Of a DNA stretch of 64,000 nt, positions 16,599-25,366 are shown piece after piece (the stretch's first letter is position 1; every line of letters starts with the position of its first letter). Made by a program: the position numbers and the translations under genes. Source of the stretch: Alphaproteobacteria bacterium (lineage in GTDB: Bacteria; Myxococcota_A; UBA796; UBA2385); the NCBI GenBank assembly GCA_020632755.1, contig JACKEY010000012.1, positions 62,001 through 126,000 of the forward strand, written 5' to 3'. The notes under the pieces are model-generated. The model saw only the letters and a program-made list of their open reading frames with translations, had not been told where the DNA came from and made no database searches.

Positions 16599-18635
16599 TC
16601 AGCCGCCGCAGGCTTCGGTGCAGTCGCTCATGTAGCCGAGCATCATCAGCCGGTTGCAGTCTTCGCAGGTCAGCTCGTCGGTGGTCGCTTCGACCCCGCC
16701 GGACGCCGCCGCTTCGATCGCCTCGCGCATCTGGGCGGCGAGGGCGTCGGCCTGGCCCGCATCGCCGGCCGCCAGGTTGTTCTGCTCGGTGGGGTCCTGG
16801 GCCACGTTGTAGAGCTCTCGGGTCTCCAGGCCGCGGGGGTTGCCTTCGTTGGCCTCGATGTACTTCCAGCCATCGGCGCGAATGGCCTGCAGCACGTTGC
16901 CCTCGAAGTCCTGCTCGCTGACCGCGACACGCTCCAGGGCGTCCAGATCGGGCGCGGCGGCGGCAGCGGCGGCGGCGGCGGCAGCGGCGTCGTCACCGGC
17001 CTCGCCCGGCGCCGGCTCGGCGCCTTCGTCCACCGCGGCCGGCGGGGCCTGGCCGTGCAGCTGGTCGAGGGCGGCGAGGGTGCGGACCTCGAACAGGTCA
17101 TGGCCCTGCCACAGGTCCGGCTGCTCGGCCCCGGCGAACCGGGCGATGGTCGGGGAGATGTCGAGCTGGCGGACCTGCCAGCCGACGCGCTGGCCCGCAC
17201 GCTCGTTGCCCGGGAGCTTCACGATGAGCGGCACGTGGACCTGCTCGTCGTAGAGGGTGACGCCGTGCCACCAGCCGCCGTGCTCGTGGAACTCCTCGCC
17301 ATGGTCCGCGGTGAGGATGATGAGCGCGTCGTCGTAGAGGCCCTTCTCCTTGAGGCCGGCGATGAAGGCGCCGAGCTCGCCGTCGGCGTGGGTGATCTCG
17401 TCCCGGTAGAGCTGCTTGAGCTCGTCGGCTTCCGAGGGATCGGGGTTCGGGTACCAGGCGCGGCCCACCGCGTAGCCGTCGTAGGGGTGCCGGAAGTAGG
17501 GGTCGTGGGCTTCCATCAGGTGGGCCATCACGAAGCCGCGGTTGCCGGCAGCGGCGTTGTCGGCGAGCCAGGACAGGGCGTTGGGGAGGACGACCTCGGC
17601 CGGCTGGTAGTAGTCGGTGACGGCCTTGTTCTTGCCCATGACCTTGTCGCGCAGCTTGCGGACGACGTTGTACATCGACAGCTGGCTGGCCGACTCGGTG
17701 GCGCCCGCGATGTAGCTGGGGGCCTGGTACTGGAAGTAGTCGTAGCCCTGATCGAAGTTGAAGGACCGGGTGACGTTGATGTTGTTCGGCAGGCCCGCGG
17801 TGGCGTAGCCGTGGGCCGACATCGCTTCGGCCACGGTGATCACGTCGTCGGGCAGGGTGCTGACCTTGGTCGCGCACTTGTGGCTGCTGGGCAGCATGCT
17901 GCTGTACAGGCTGGCGAAGCTGGCGCGCGTCCAGCTGGCGTGGGTCACCAGCTGGTCGAAGACGACGGCGTCGCCGGCCAGGGCGTCGATGTTCGGCGTG
18001 TGGGCGTCGGCCGCGCCGTAGGCACCCAGGTAGTCGCTGCGGAGGGTGTCCATCACGATGAGCACGACGTGGGGCTTGTCGGCCAGGTCGCCCGAGGCGG
18101 CCTTGGCGGGCACCCGGTCCCCGTACAGGCCGTCGGCGTCCACCGAGAGGTGGGCTCCGAAGGCGCCCGCGGCCAGGACACCCCAGATGACGCCCACGCC
18201 CACGGGCTTGCGCACGAAGGACAAGGCGCCATCCATCGCCTTCCAGCCGACGCCGATGGCGATGAGGGCGACCACACCCGCGCCGCCCAGGATGGCGAGC
18301 TTGGACGAGCCCGGCACGCCCTGCTCGGCGTAGATCGCCTTGTTGGCAACGTAGAGGGCGATGACCACGCCCAGGCTGGCCACGACGCCGCCGAAGCCCA
18401 GGCCCCAGGCGACCCCGTCCGGCATGCGCTTCCAGACCATGCCGACGACCGCGGCGCCGATGCCCACCGCGAGGCCCATGCACAGGCCGATGAGCGCGTA
18501 GAGCACCGCGGCGTAGGGCAGGGCGCCCAGCTCGCCGGCGTTGCTGGTCTGCAGGATGACAGCGGCTTCGGCGAGGCCGATCAGGGTGCCGGCGACGACA
18601 GCGCCGGCGACAGCGTTCCAGATGCGTTGGATCAC
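16599..18635 (-). CDS. Membrane-anchored sulfatase-family hydrolase
   Basis: A 678-residue protein. The first ~170 residues form about five transmembrane helices. The alkaline-phosphatase/sulfatase domain starts near 188 (HVVLIVMDTLRSDYLGAYG, metal Asp), has SWTRAS near 233 at the nucleophile position and ADHGEEFHEHG near 446. The nucleophile site lacks the Cys/Ser-x-Pro-x-Arg needed for formylglycine, so a Thr/Ser-type phospho- or sulfotransfer chemistry (as in LtaS/EptA relatives) is more likely. A poly-Ala run of about 12 residues interrupts the domain near 550, and the C-terminus ends in a Cys cluster (CEDC, then CTEAC). The GTG start follows GGGAG. Confidence 0.82.
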   Translation of the reverse strand: MIQRIWNAVAGAVVAGTLIGLAEAAVILQTSNAGELGALPYAAVLYALIGLCMGLAVGIGAAVVGMVWKRMPDGVAWGLGFGGVVASLGVVIALYVANKAIYAEQGVPGSSKLAILGGAGVVALIAIGVGWKAMDGALSFVRKPVGVGVIWGVLAAGAFGAHLSVDADGLYGDRVPAKAASGDLADKPHVVLIVMDTLRSDYLGAYGAADAHTPNIDALAGDAVVFDQLVTHASWTRASFASLYSSMLPSSHKCATKVSTLPDDVITVAEAMSAHGYATAGLPNNINVTRSFNFDQGYDYFQYQAPSYIAGATESASQLSMYNVVRKLRDKVMGKNKAVTDYYQPAEVVLPNALSWLADNAAAGNRGFVMAHLMEAHDPYFRHPYDGYAVGRAWYPNPDPSEADELKQLYRDEITHADGELGAFIAGLKEKGLYDDALIILTADHGEEFHEHGGWWHGVTLYDEQVHVPLIVKLPGNERAGQRVGWQVRQLDISPTIARFAGAEQPDLWQGHDLFEVRTLAALDQLHGQAPPAAVDEGAEPAPGEAGDDAAAAAAAAAAAAPDLDALERVAVSEQDFEGNVLQAIRADGWKYIEANEGNPRGLETRELYNVAQDPTEQNNLAAGDAGQADALAAQMREAIEAAASGGVEATTDELTCEDCNRLMMLGYMSDCTEACGG
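16955..16990 (-). repeat. GCC-type triplet repeat coding poly-Ala
   Basis: About 12 consecutive alanine codons, mostly GCC with two GCT, inside the sulfatase gene. Slippage would change the run length without breaking frame. Confidence 0.8.
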
Positions 18636-18824
18636 GGAGCTTCTCCCGGGACGCAGGCCGCCCCCTGGTGACGGCCCGTGCTAACCGCGCGCCCCACCGC
18701 GGAGCGAACCGGACACCCACGCTGGGGCCCCCGTGCACCGGATCTGCACGAGGCGCCTCCTCCCGGCCCTCCCGTCGGCGCCTCGCCTGGGGCAAGCTCT
18801 GCCTCCCCCTCACCGGAGGCCCCC

Positions 18825-19745
18825 GTGTCCAAGGACTTCATCGCCCTCTCCGACCTCAGCCCCGAGCAGCTGCGGCGGACCCTCGCCCTCGCCGCGCAGA
18901 TCAAGCTCAACCCGCGGGCCTTCGCCGACGCGTGCAAGGGCCAGACGCTGGCGATGATCTTCCAGAAGCCCAGCCTGCGGACGCGGGTGAGCTTCCAGAC
19001 CGGCATCTACCAGCTGGGCGGCCAGGGCCTGTACCTGGGGCCCAAGGACATCCAGCTGCACCGCGGCGAGAGCATCGCGGACACCGCCCGGGTGCTCAGC
19101 CGCTACGTCGACGGCATCATGGCCCGCGTGTTCGGCCACCAGGACATCCTCGACCTGGCCGCCCACGCCAGCGTGCCCGTCATCAACGGGCTGTCGGACT
19201 ACAACCACCCCTGCCAGGTGGTGGCCGACCTGCAGACCATCCAGGAGAAGCTCGGGGACCTGGCCGGCCGCAAGTGGACCTATGTCGGCGACGGCAACAA
19301 CATGGCCCACAGCATCCTGTTCGGCGGTGCGCTGATGGGCATGACGGTGGCCGTCGCCCACCCCCGCGGCTTCGCGCCCGACCCCGAGGTCGTCACCCGC
19401 GCCCGCGAGATCGCCGCGACGACCGGCGGCGCCGTGCAGATCACCGAGGACCCGGCCGAGGGCTGCACCGACGCCGACGTCGTCTACACCGACGTGTGGG
19501 CCAGCATGGGCCAGGAGGACGAGCACGCCGAGCGGCTGAAGCGCTTCGCCGGCTTCGAGGTGAACGCCGCGATGATGGCCCACGCGCGCCCCCGCGCCAT
19601 CTTCATGCACTGCCTGCCCGCCCACCGCGGCGAGGAGTGCGCGGCCGAGGTCATCGACGGGCCCCAGAGCGTGGTCTTCGACCAGGCCGAGAACCGGCTG
19701 CACGCGCAGAAGGCCATCATGGTCGAGCGCATGGGCCGGCGCTGA
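18825..19745 (+). CDS. argF: Ornithine carbamoyltransferase
   Basis: A 306-residue carbamoyltransferase that makes citrulline from ornithine and carbamoyl phosphate. The carbamoyl-phosphate motif is FQKPSLRTRVSF (about residues 45-56). The second-domain ornithine site is followed by HCLPAHRGEE (about 261-270), with the catalytic Cys. GTG 18825 with GGAGG upstream is chosen; the longer open frame to 18678 is Pro-rich and non-coding in character. SLRTR rather than STRTR is common in bacterial OTCs. An acetylornithine carbamoyltransferase is less likely but cannot be fully excluded. It stands alone, divergent from the sulfatase. Confidence 0.93.
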   Translation: MSKDFIALSDLSPEQLRRTLALAAQIKLNPRAFADACKGQTLAMIFQKPSLRTRVSFQTGIYQLGGQGLYLGPKDIQLHRGESIADTARVLSRYVDGIMARVFGHQDILDLAAHASVPVINGLSDYNHPCQVVADLQTIQEKLGDLAGRKWTYVGDGNNMAHSILFGGALMGMTVAVAHPRGFAPDPEVVTRAREIAATTGGAVQITEDPAEGCTDADVVYTDVWASMGQEDEHAERLKRFAGFEVNAAMMAHARPRAIFMHCLPAHRGEECAAEVIDGPQSVVFDQAENRLHAQKAIMVERMGRR

Positions 19746-19875
19746 TCGCTCCCGGCCACCGCGGGGGACGGAGGCGGCGACGGAGGTCGCGGGTCACGAT
19801 CCTGCGACGGCCGCCGACCGGACATGACGCCGGGGCTTCCGGTGGACATGTTACGATGGGCTCCCAGGAGGGACC

Positions 19876-20802
19876 GTGAGCGATCGCGTTCACATCTACG
19901 AGGTCAGTCCCCGCGACGGCCTGCAGAACGAGCCGGAAGTCGTCTCGACCGACGACAAGCTCGCGCTGATCGGGGGGCTGGTCGCGGCCGGCTTCACCGA
20001 CATCGAGGTGACCAGCTTCGTGCGTCCCAGCTGGATCCCCCAGCTGTCCGACGCCGCCGAGCTGATCGCCCGGCTGCCGCGGCACGACCACGTCCGCTAC
20101 TGGGCCCTGGTCCCGAACATGCGCGGCCTGGAGCGCGCGCTGGACGGCGAGCTCGGCCACGTGGCGACCTTCATGTCGGCCAGCGAGACCCACAACCGCA
20201 AGAACGTGAACCGCACCCGGCTCGAGAGCCTGGCCGGCCTGCGCGAGGTCATCGCCACCGCCAAGGAAGAAGACCTGGTCGTCCGCAGCTACGTCTCGAC
20301 GGCCTTCGGCTGCCCCTACGAAGGCCGCGTGCCCATCGATGACGTCGTCACGGTCACCCGCGCCCTGTACGAAGCCGGCGCCGATCACATCGCGCTCGGC
20401 GACACCACCGGCATGGGCGACCCGGTGCTGGTGCAGCAGGTCGTGAAGGCCGTGGCCGCCGCCGGCGTGCCCCTCGACCACATCGCCCTGCACATGCACG
20501 ACACCCAGGGCACGGCCCTGGCGAACGTGCTGTCCGGCTACCTGGCCGGCGTGCGCACCTTCGACGGCAGCATCGCCGGCGTCGGCGGGTGCCCCTACGC
20601 CCCGGGCGCCAGCGGCAACGCCGCGACCGAAGACCTGGTCCACATGTTCCAGGCGATGGGCGTCGAGACCGGCGTCGATCTGGACGGGGCCGCCGCCACG
20701 GGCGCGGTGCTGGCCGATGTGCTGGGTCGCGACCTGCCCGGGCGCTTCCACAAGTACTGGCTGGGCGCCCGCATCCGCAACGCCGCGACCCGCACCGCCT
20801 GA
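19876..20802 (+). CDS. mvaB: Hydroxymethylglutaryl-CoA lyase
   Basis: A 308-residue TIM-barrel enzyme of the HMG-CoA lyase/DRE-TIM family, cleaving HMG-CoA to acetoacetate and acetyl-CoA in leucine breakdown. It shows the N-terminal VSPRDGLQNE (catalytic Arg/Asp), TSFVRPSWIPQLSDA, STAFGCPYEG, HMHDTQGTALANV (metal His pair) and the glycine-rich GGCPYAPGASGN with the active-site Cys near 238. The GTG start follows GAGGGA. No other leucine-catabolism genes are adjacent. The length is normal. Confidence 0.95.
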   Translation: MSDRVHIYEVSPRDGLQNEPEVVSTDDKLALIGGLVAAGFTDIEVTSFVRPSWIPQLSDAAELIARLPRHDHVRYWALVPNMRGLERALDGELGHVATFMSASETHNRKNVNRTRLESLAGLREVIATAKEEDLVVRSYVSTAFGCPYEGRVPIDDVVTVTRALYEAGADHIALGDTTGMGDPVLVQQVVKAVAAAGVPLDHIALHMHDTQGTALANVLSGYLAGVRTFDGSIAGVGGCPYAPGASGNAATEDLVHMFQAMGVETGVDLDGAAATGAVLADVLGRDLPGRFHKYWLGARIRNAATRTA

Positions 20803-20816
20803 GCACGCGCCCTCGG

Positions 20817-21569
20817 ATGCCCACCGCCTTCCTCGAGGTCGTCAGCGGGGCCCGCCAAGGGCTCAACATCCCGCTGTCGGATGGCGAGCCGCTGATCATC
20901 GGGCGCAAGCGCGGTGACCTGCTGCTGGACGACCCGTTGGTCAGCGGCGCCCATGCCCAGATCCTGCCCCGCGACGACGGCTGGGTGATCCAGGACCTGG
21001 GCAGCACCAACGGCACCCTGGTCGACGGGCGCCTGGTGCGCGAAGTCGCGCTGCGCCCCGGCGCCGAGATCAGCATCGGCAGCACCAAGATGGTGCTGTT
21101 CATCGGTCTGGCCGAGTCGTCGGTGATCGAGGAGGGGCCGGCCCGCAAGCGTGCCAAGGGCCAGCTCGAGCTGGCCTGGCTGCTCGACGAGGAGCTGGTC
21201 GAGCTGCGCGGCAGCGCCGATCGCACCCGCGGCACCGCCGACGTCATCGACCAGGACCTGCGGCTGCCGCCCGGGCTCAACGCCGTGGTCGAGGTCGTCG
21301 CCGGCGCCGACATGGGCAAGGTCTACCGCTTCACCCGCGGCAACATCACCATCGGTCGCCGCATGGGCGAGGTCCCGCTGTCGGATCTGGAAGTGTCCCG
21401 TCGCCACTCGGTCATCGAGGTGTTCGGCCGCGACATGATCTTCCTGCGCGATCTGGGCAGCACCAACGGGACCTACCACAACGGTCGGCAGATCGTGGTC
21501 AGCCGGCTCACCGACGGCGACACCATCGGGGTCGGGCGCAGCGTGCTCAAGCTGCGCGTCAACACCTGA
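20817..21569 (+). CDS. Tandem FHA-domain protein
   Basis: A 250-residue protein with two forkhead-associated domains, about residues 20-95 and 165-245. Each contains the core GSTNGT motif (DLGSTNGTLVDG and DLGSTNGTYHNG); the second has the classic GRR...SRRHS phosphothreonine-binding residues (IGRRMGEV, VSRRHSVI) and the first a weaker set (IGRKRGD, SGAHAQI). The linker is charged. Such proteins read Ser/Thr phosphorylation, which is abundant in Myxococcota. It follows mvaB by 14 bases, possibly co-transcribed. No kinase is nearby. Confidence 0.93.
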   Translation: MPTAFLEVVSGARQGLNIPLSDGEPLIIGRKRGDLLLDDPLVSGAHAQILPRDDGWVIQDLGSTNGTLVDGRLVREVALRPGAEISIGSTKMVLFIGLAESSVIEEGPARKRAKGQLELAWLLDEELVELRGSADRTRGTADVIDQDLRLPPGLNAVVEVVAGADMGKVYRFTRGNITIGRRMGEVPLSDLEVSRRHSVIEVFGRDMIFLRDLGSTNGTYHNGRQIVVSRLTDGDTIGVGRSVLKLRVNT

Positions 21570-21575
21570 CCCGGC

Positions 21576-22286
21576 CTACTGCACCTGGGCCGACGCCCAG
21601 CGCCGCCAGGCCTCGCGTTCCTGTTCCTGGGTCCGGCCCTGGGCCATCGAGAAGCCGCTGATCTTCTCGAAGGCCGGGATGGTCTCGGCCTGGACCTCGG
21701 GGTCCTGGTCGTCCATGGCGCGCAGCAGGTAGCGCACGCCGTTCTTGTGTCCGATCTCGCCGAGCGCCCGGACGTAGTGCTTGCGCACCCACAGCGGGCT
21801 GCCGCGGTGGAAGTTGCTCTTGTCGTCGATCGCCTTGCCGAGCGCATCGACGGCAGAGGGATCGCGCAGCATGCCGAGGGCGTTGGCGGCCTCGGCCCGC
21901 ACGATGATCGCCGGGTCCGACAGCTTGGCCGCCACCGCGCCGGTGTTGCGGCTCTTGCCGAGCTCTCCGAGCGCGCCGACCACCGCCGCCCGGATCGCGG
22001 GCTGCGGGTCGTCGAGCAGGCCGACGAGCGCGTTCTCTGCGCCGTCACCGCCGACGTGTCCGAGCACCCGGATGGCCACCCAGCGCTGCCGGGTGTCGCC
22101 GTCCGGATTGCGGGCCATCGTCAGGACCGTGGCGGTGTCGGTCGCCCCGAGCACGACCAGCCGATCGAAGGCTTCCTGGCGGGCGACGGCGGGCAGGTCC
22201 CCGTCCGCCGCCTGGGCCAGGTCCTGGACCGGGCCGGCGTGGGCGACGCCGATCACGGCGGCCAGGGCGAAGCTGAGCAGGGACAT
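21576..22286 (-). CDS. Exported HEAT-repeat protein
   Basis: A 236-residue protein with an N-terminal signal peptide (MSLLSFALAAVIGVAHAG), then five to six HEAT-like helical repeats (for example QRWVAIRVLGHVGGDGAENA; IRAAVVGALGELGKS; VRAEAANALGMLRDPSAV). A C-terminal helical segment ends REAWRRWASAQVQ. ATG 22286 is chosen over 22316 because it starts the signal peptide. It is probably a periplasmic scaffold or partner of an envelope system. It ends convergently against the FHA gene, six bases away. Confidence 0.82.
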   Translation of the reverse strand: MSLLSFALAAVIGVAHAGPVQDLAQAADGDLPAVARQEAFDRLVVLGATDTATVLTMARNPDGDTRQRWVAIRVLGHVGGDGAENALVGLLDDPQPAIRAAVVGALGELGKSRNTGAVAAKLSDPAIIVRAEAANALGMLRDPSAVDALGKAIDDKSNFHRGSPLWVRKHYVRALGEIGHKNGVRYLLRAMDDQDPEVQAETIPAFEKISGFSMAQGRTQEQEREAWRRWASAQVQ

Positions 22287-22352
22287 GCAGACCTCGGGAG
22301 GAGAAGAGCCTATCAACCCCCGCCGCCACTGCGGGCGTCCCGGTCCGGTTGC

Positions 22353-24080
22353 TCAGAACTCGTAGGCGATGCGGGACTGCAGGGTGTAGAAGTTGCCCAC
22401 CCGCTTGCCGTCGTCGGTCGTCTTGAAGTGCAGCCCGACGGTCTCGTAGGGCAGGCGGTCGGTGGTGCGGGCGTAGGCCGACTCGAGGCTGAACAGCACG
22501 TGGTTGTGGAACCGGTGCTTGAGCGCCAGGTCGGCTTCCCAGCCGATGCTCTTGGCCGTCGCGCCGAACTCCTCGCAGGCGACCTCGTCGTCGGGGGCGC
22601 ACAGGATGCGGCTGCCGTCGGGCTTGTGGGGCCACGCCATCAGCCACGCCCCGGTGACCTCCCAGCCGTCCATCGGCTTCCAGGTGGCCTGCGGGTAGAT
22701 GTAGCGGCTGTTGTAGACGCCGCCGTTGCTCCACAGGCCCGACGCGGCGTCCGACCAGGTGGCGGCGGTCACATGGGCCAGCACTTCTTCGTAGAGCAGC
22801 AGGCCGACGTTGTAGTCGGCGTGCAGCGGGCGCCCGGTGAACTCGGCGTCGGCCGGGTTGTCGTCACCGCTGGCGAAGCCGTGCTCGAAGATGACGCTGT
22901 AGAGCTCCTGCTGGTAGCCGCCCTTCACGACGTAGCCCCAGATGTTGGCGTTCTTGGTCAGCGCCTTGTCGAGGCCCGTGTCGGGGTCGGTCTGGCCGGT
23001 CTGGGTCGCGTCGACCGCGCCGGGCAGCGCGATGGCCGCCGTCTTGCCCTGGATCGTGAGGCCTTCGCCTTCCAGGTAGATGCCCTTCCACAGAAAGCGC
23101 ACATAGGCGTCGGCGATGAGCACCTTGCTGGCGGTCTCGTCCTGGATCCGGTTGACCATGTACCCACCGACCGTCAGGTCGGCCTTCGAGCCGCCGATGT
23201 CCAGGCCCTCGCCCCGGTAGATCAGGGCGTAGACCATCTCCATGACGTCGTCGTCCTGGTCGATCCACCAGGTCCGGGTCCGCTGGTCGTCGGTGCGGTC
23301 CTCATCGAAGTCGTGCTCGACGGTGTGGAAGCCCTCGCCGTCGGGATCGCAGCGGGCGTCGTAGTTGTCGTCGCCTTCCTTGATCGTGCTGCCGTCGCTG
23401 TTGGCGGTCTGGCACTTGAAGCCGTAGTACTGGATGAGCGGATCCTCGACCAGGCGGTCCACGCCGATGGCGAAGAACAGCGGGATGTCGGCGGGTTCCT
23501 TGCCCGCGATGGTCTGGGCGATGGCGATGGGCTTGGTGGCGAAGATGGCCCGGTCGTAGGTCGAGCCGCCGTGGTTCTCACCGACCACGTCGTCGAAGCC
23601 GTCGCCGGAGTTGGCCAGCAGGCCCATGCCCCAGCTGCTGGGCTGGCGGCCGACCCGCACGAGGCCGACCGGGACCTTGAACTCCATCCAGGCGCGCTTG
23701 AGCCGGAAGGTGTCGCGGGCCTGGCCGTCGGTGGTGCCGCCGTAGCCGGTCGAGGTCGGGTCGCCGGCGAACAGCGCCGTGCTGGCGGCAGACTGGTTGT
23801 CACCCCAGACCACGTCGTCGAGGACGTCGGCCATCATGAAGAACTTGGCGCGGTCCTGGAAGTTCACCCCCGGCTGCAGCCGCAGCCGCTGGACCAGCAT
23901 GCGCGCGTCGTGCTCCTGCCCGTCGTAGAACTTGACGTCCTTGTTCCCGAACAGGCCGCCCGCGAAGATGTAGGCGCGGGTCCGGTAGTAGCCCTCGAGC
24001 TCGAACTTCCAGTCGTCTTCGGCGGCGTGGGCGGGAGCAGTGGCGGCCAGGAGGGCCAGCGCGGCAGCGGGGAGCAGCAT
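22353..24080 (-). CDS. Outer-membrane beta-barrel protein
   Basis: A 575-residue exported protein. The signal peptide (MLLPAAALALLAATAPAHA) is followed by amphipathic strands ending in an aromatic C-terminus (LQSRIAYEF), the signature of BAM-inserted barrels. Many short alternating strands (FELEGYYRTRAYIF; GWEVTGAWLMAWP) suggest a large porin-like barrel resembling alginate-export-type or phosphate-porin-like proteins. No ligand can be assigned. A strong hairpin at 24108-24135 lies just upstream. It is followed 66 bases later by the HEAT-repeat gene in the same direction, so periplasmic cooperation is possible. Confidence 0.78.
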   Translation of the reverse strand: MLLPAAALALLAATAPAHAAEDDWKFELEGYYRTRAYIFAGGLFGNKDVKFYDGQEHDARMLVQRLRLQPGVNFQDRAKFFMMADVLDDVVWGDNQSAASTALFAGDPTSTGYGGTTDGQARDTFRLKRAWMEFKVPVGLVRVGRQPSSWGMGLLANSGDGFDDVVGENHGGSTYDRAIFATKPIAIAQTIAGKEPADIPLFFAIGVDRLVEDPLIQYYGFKCQTANSDGSTIKEGDDNYDARCDPDGEGFHTVEHDFDEDRTDDQRTRTWWIDQDDDVMEMVYALIYRGEGLDIGGSKADLTVGGYMVNRIQDETASKVLIADAYVRFLWKGIYLEGEGLTIQGKTAAIALPGAVDATQTGQTDPDTGLDKALTKNANIWGYVVKGGYQQELYSVIFEHGFASGDDNPADAEFTGRPLHADYNVGLLLYEEVLAHVTAATWSDAASGLWSNGGVYNSRYIYPQATWKPMDGWEVTGAWLMAWPHKPDGSRILCAPDDEVACEEFGATAKSIGWEADLALKHRFHNHVLFSLESAYARTTDRLPYETVGLHFKTTDDGKRVGNFYTLQSRIAYEF

Positions 24081-24107
24081 GGAGGACTCCGGGGGATGAG
24101 ACGCAGC

Positions 24108-24135
24108 GGGCGCGTCCCTGGGAGGGGACGCGCCC
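24108..24135 (-). terminator. Hairpin between lipoprotein and barrel genes
   Basis: A perfect 11-bp inverted repeat (GGGCGCGTCCC with GGGACGCGCCC) and a 6-base loop. It lies downstream of the minus-strand lipoprotein gene ending at 24198. No T-run follows, so it may be a terminator or an mRNA-stabilising structure. Confidence 0.5.
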
Positions 24136-24197
24136 GGGACCGCCGGACTCTACCGCAAGGCGGAGTGTCGACGGAATCTCGCGATCAGCGAAGCGAC

Positions 24198-25196
24198 TCA
24201 GCCGCCGGCGAGGCAGTTGGCCGGGAACTTCTGCCCGTTGCTGTAGCCGGTGTAGATGTTCGAGATGAGGATGCTCTCGGGGAAGACCGGAGCCTGGCTG
24301 CTGCCGACCATGCGGTGACCGCCCGCGCCGTCCGCGACGTACAGCTCGATGTTCCAGTCGCCTTCGGGCACGTTGATGGCGACCCACAGGCCGTCGGGGC
24401 TGGTGTATTCCTGGTTGCGGTTCGGGAACTCGTCGACGAAGTACTTCACGACGAGGGACTCGGGGATGTTGCCCGAGCTGTCCCGCACCACGACCTGCGC
24501 GCCCTCGATGGGATCGCCGCCGCAGTCGTAGGCCGTGCCGGCGATGACGCCCTTGTCGGCGTCGGGGGACACGCCGAGCAGCGAGGGGATGATCGCGTAG
24601 GTGGCGGTGCTGACGGAGTTGAACTCCTCCTGCACGGTGCCCTCGGTGAACGACGAGATCTGGTTGATCTCGTAGGTGTCGACCGTGGCTTCGAGATCGG
24701 GGTCGGTCCGCACGCGGTAGGCGATCGGCGTGCAGGTCTTGTAGGTCGAGGTGACGACGCCGTCGCCGTCGCCGATGACCGAGTAGTCGGGCGCGCCGGC
24801 GGTGGGATCGTTGCTGAACCACAGGTCGAGGGTGGCGGTGTCGACGGGGTCGCCCGTCTCGAAGTCGTAGATGTCACCGAGCAGGTCGGTGTCGCGCTGG
24901 GCGCTGGGGTCGGGGCTCTCGTCCCGCCAGTCGCCGGACTCCCAGCAGGAACCGCCGTCCGAGCTGCTGGAGCCGTCGGGGCAGCAGCTGTCCAGGTCGC
25001 CGGTGGGGGCGCTGGTGACGTTGATGTAGTCCTCGAAGGCCGCGCCACCGCCGCCGTCGCCGTCGGTGTCCGTGTCGGTGTCGGTGTCGGTGGTGCCGGC
25101 GCCGGTGTCGGTGCCGCCGTCCTCCTTGTCGCCGCAAGCGACCAGCAGGCCCGCCAGGAGCAGCGGCGTGGCCGCCAGGATCAGGGAACGGTTCAT
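24198..25196 (-). CDS. Lipoprotein with Thr-Asp linker
   Basis: A 332-residue lipoprotein: signal peptide LLLAGLLVACGDK with lipobox Cys, then a GTDTGAGTTDTDTDTDTDGD-type linker. A Cys-rich segment (SCCPDGSSSSDGGSCW) precedes a body with a carboxypeptidase-regulatory-like beta domain (GVIAGTAYDCGGDPIEGAQVVVRD). The C-terminal domain is beta-rich. The linker is typical of surface lipoproteins in Myxococcota. No catalytic residues are evident; an adhesin- or binding-type role is possible. Confidence 0.75.
   Translation of the reverse strand: MNRSLILAATPLLLAGLLVACGDKEDGGTDTGAGTTDTDTDTDTDGDGGGGAAFEDYINVTSAPTGDLDSCCPDGSSSSDGGSCWESGDWRDESPDPSAQRDTDLLGDIYDFETGDPVDTATLDLWFSNDPTAGAPDYSVIGDGDGVVTSTYKTCTPIAYRVRTDPDLEATVDTYEINQISSFTEGTVQEEFNSVSTATYAIIPSLLGVSPDADKGVIAGTAYDCGGDPIEGAQVVVRDSSGNIPESLVVKYFVDEFPNRNQEYTSPDGLWVAINVPEGDWNIELYVADGAGGHRMVGSSQAPVFPESILISNIYTGYSNGQKFPANCLAGG
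25063..25093. repeat. GTGTCG-type hexanucleotide repeat
   Basis: A short tandem hexamer tract coding the alternating Thr-Asp linker of the lipoprotein. Similar tracts recur at 28681-28717 and 31207-31237, so the three genes share near-identical repetitive DNA. Confidence 0.75.
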
Positions 25197-25366
25197 GTCT
25201 CCTCCGGGGGAACGCCGGCTCGACCGGCGAGGATGGGTGCGTGGCCGTGGGACCGGCCAGGACGGCGGGTTGTAGCACGACCGTCGGCCCCACGTCGCGG
25301 ACCGACCCGCGCACAGAGTACCTCCGCCGCGCGGGATCCGGCCAGTGACGGACTCCGTCGCCCGCG

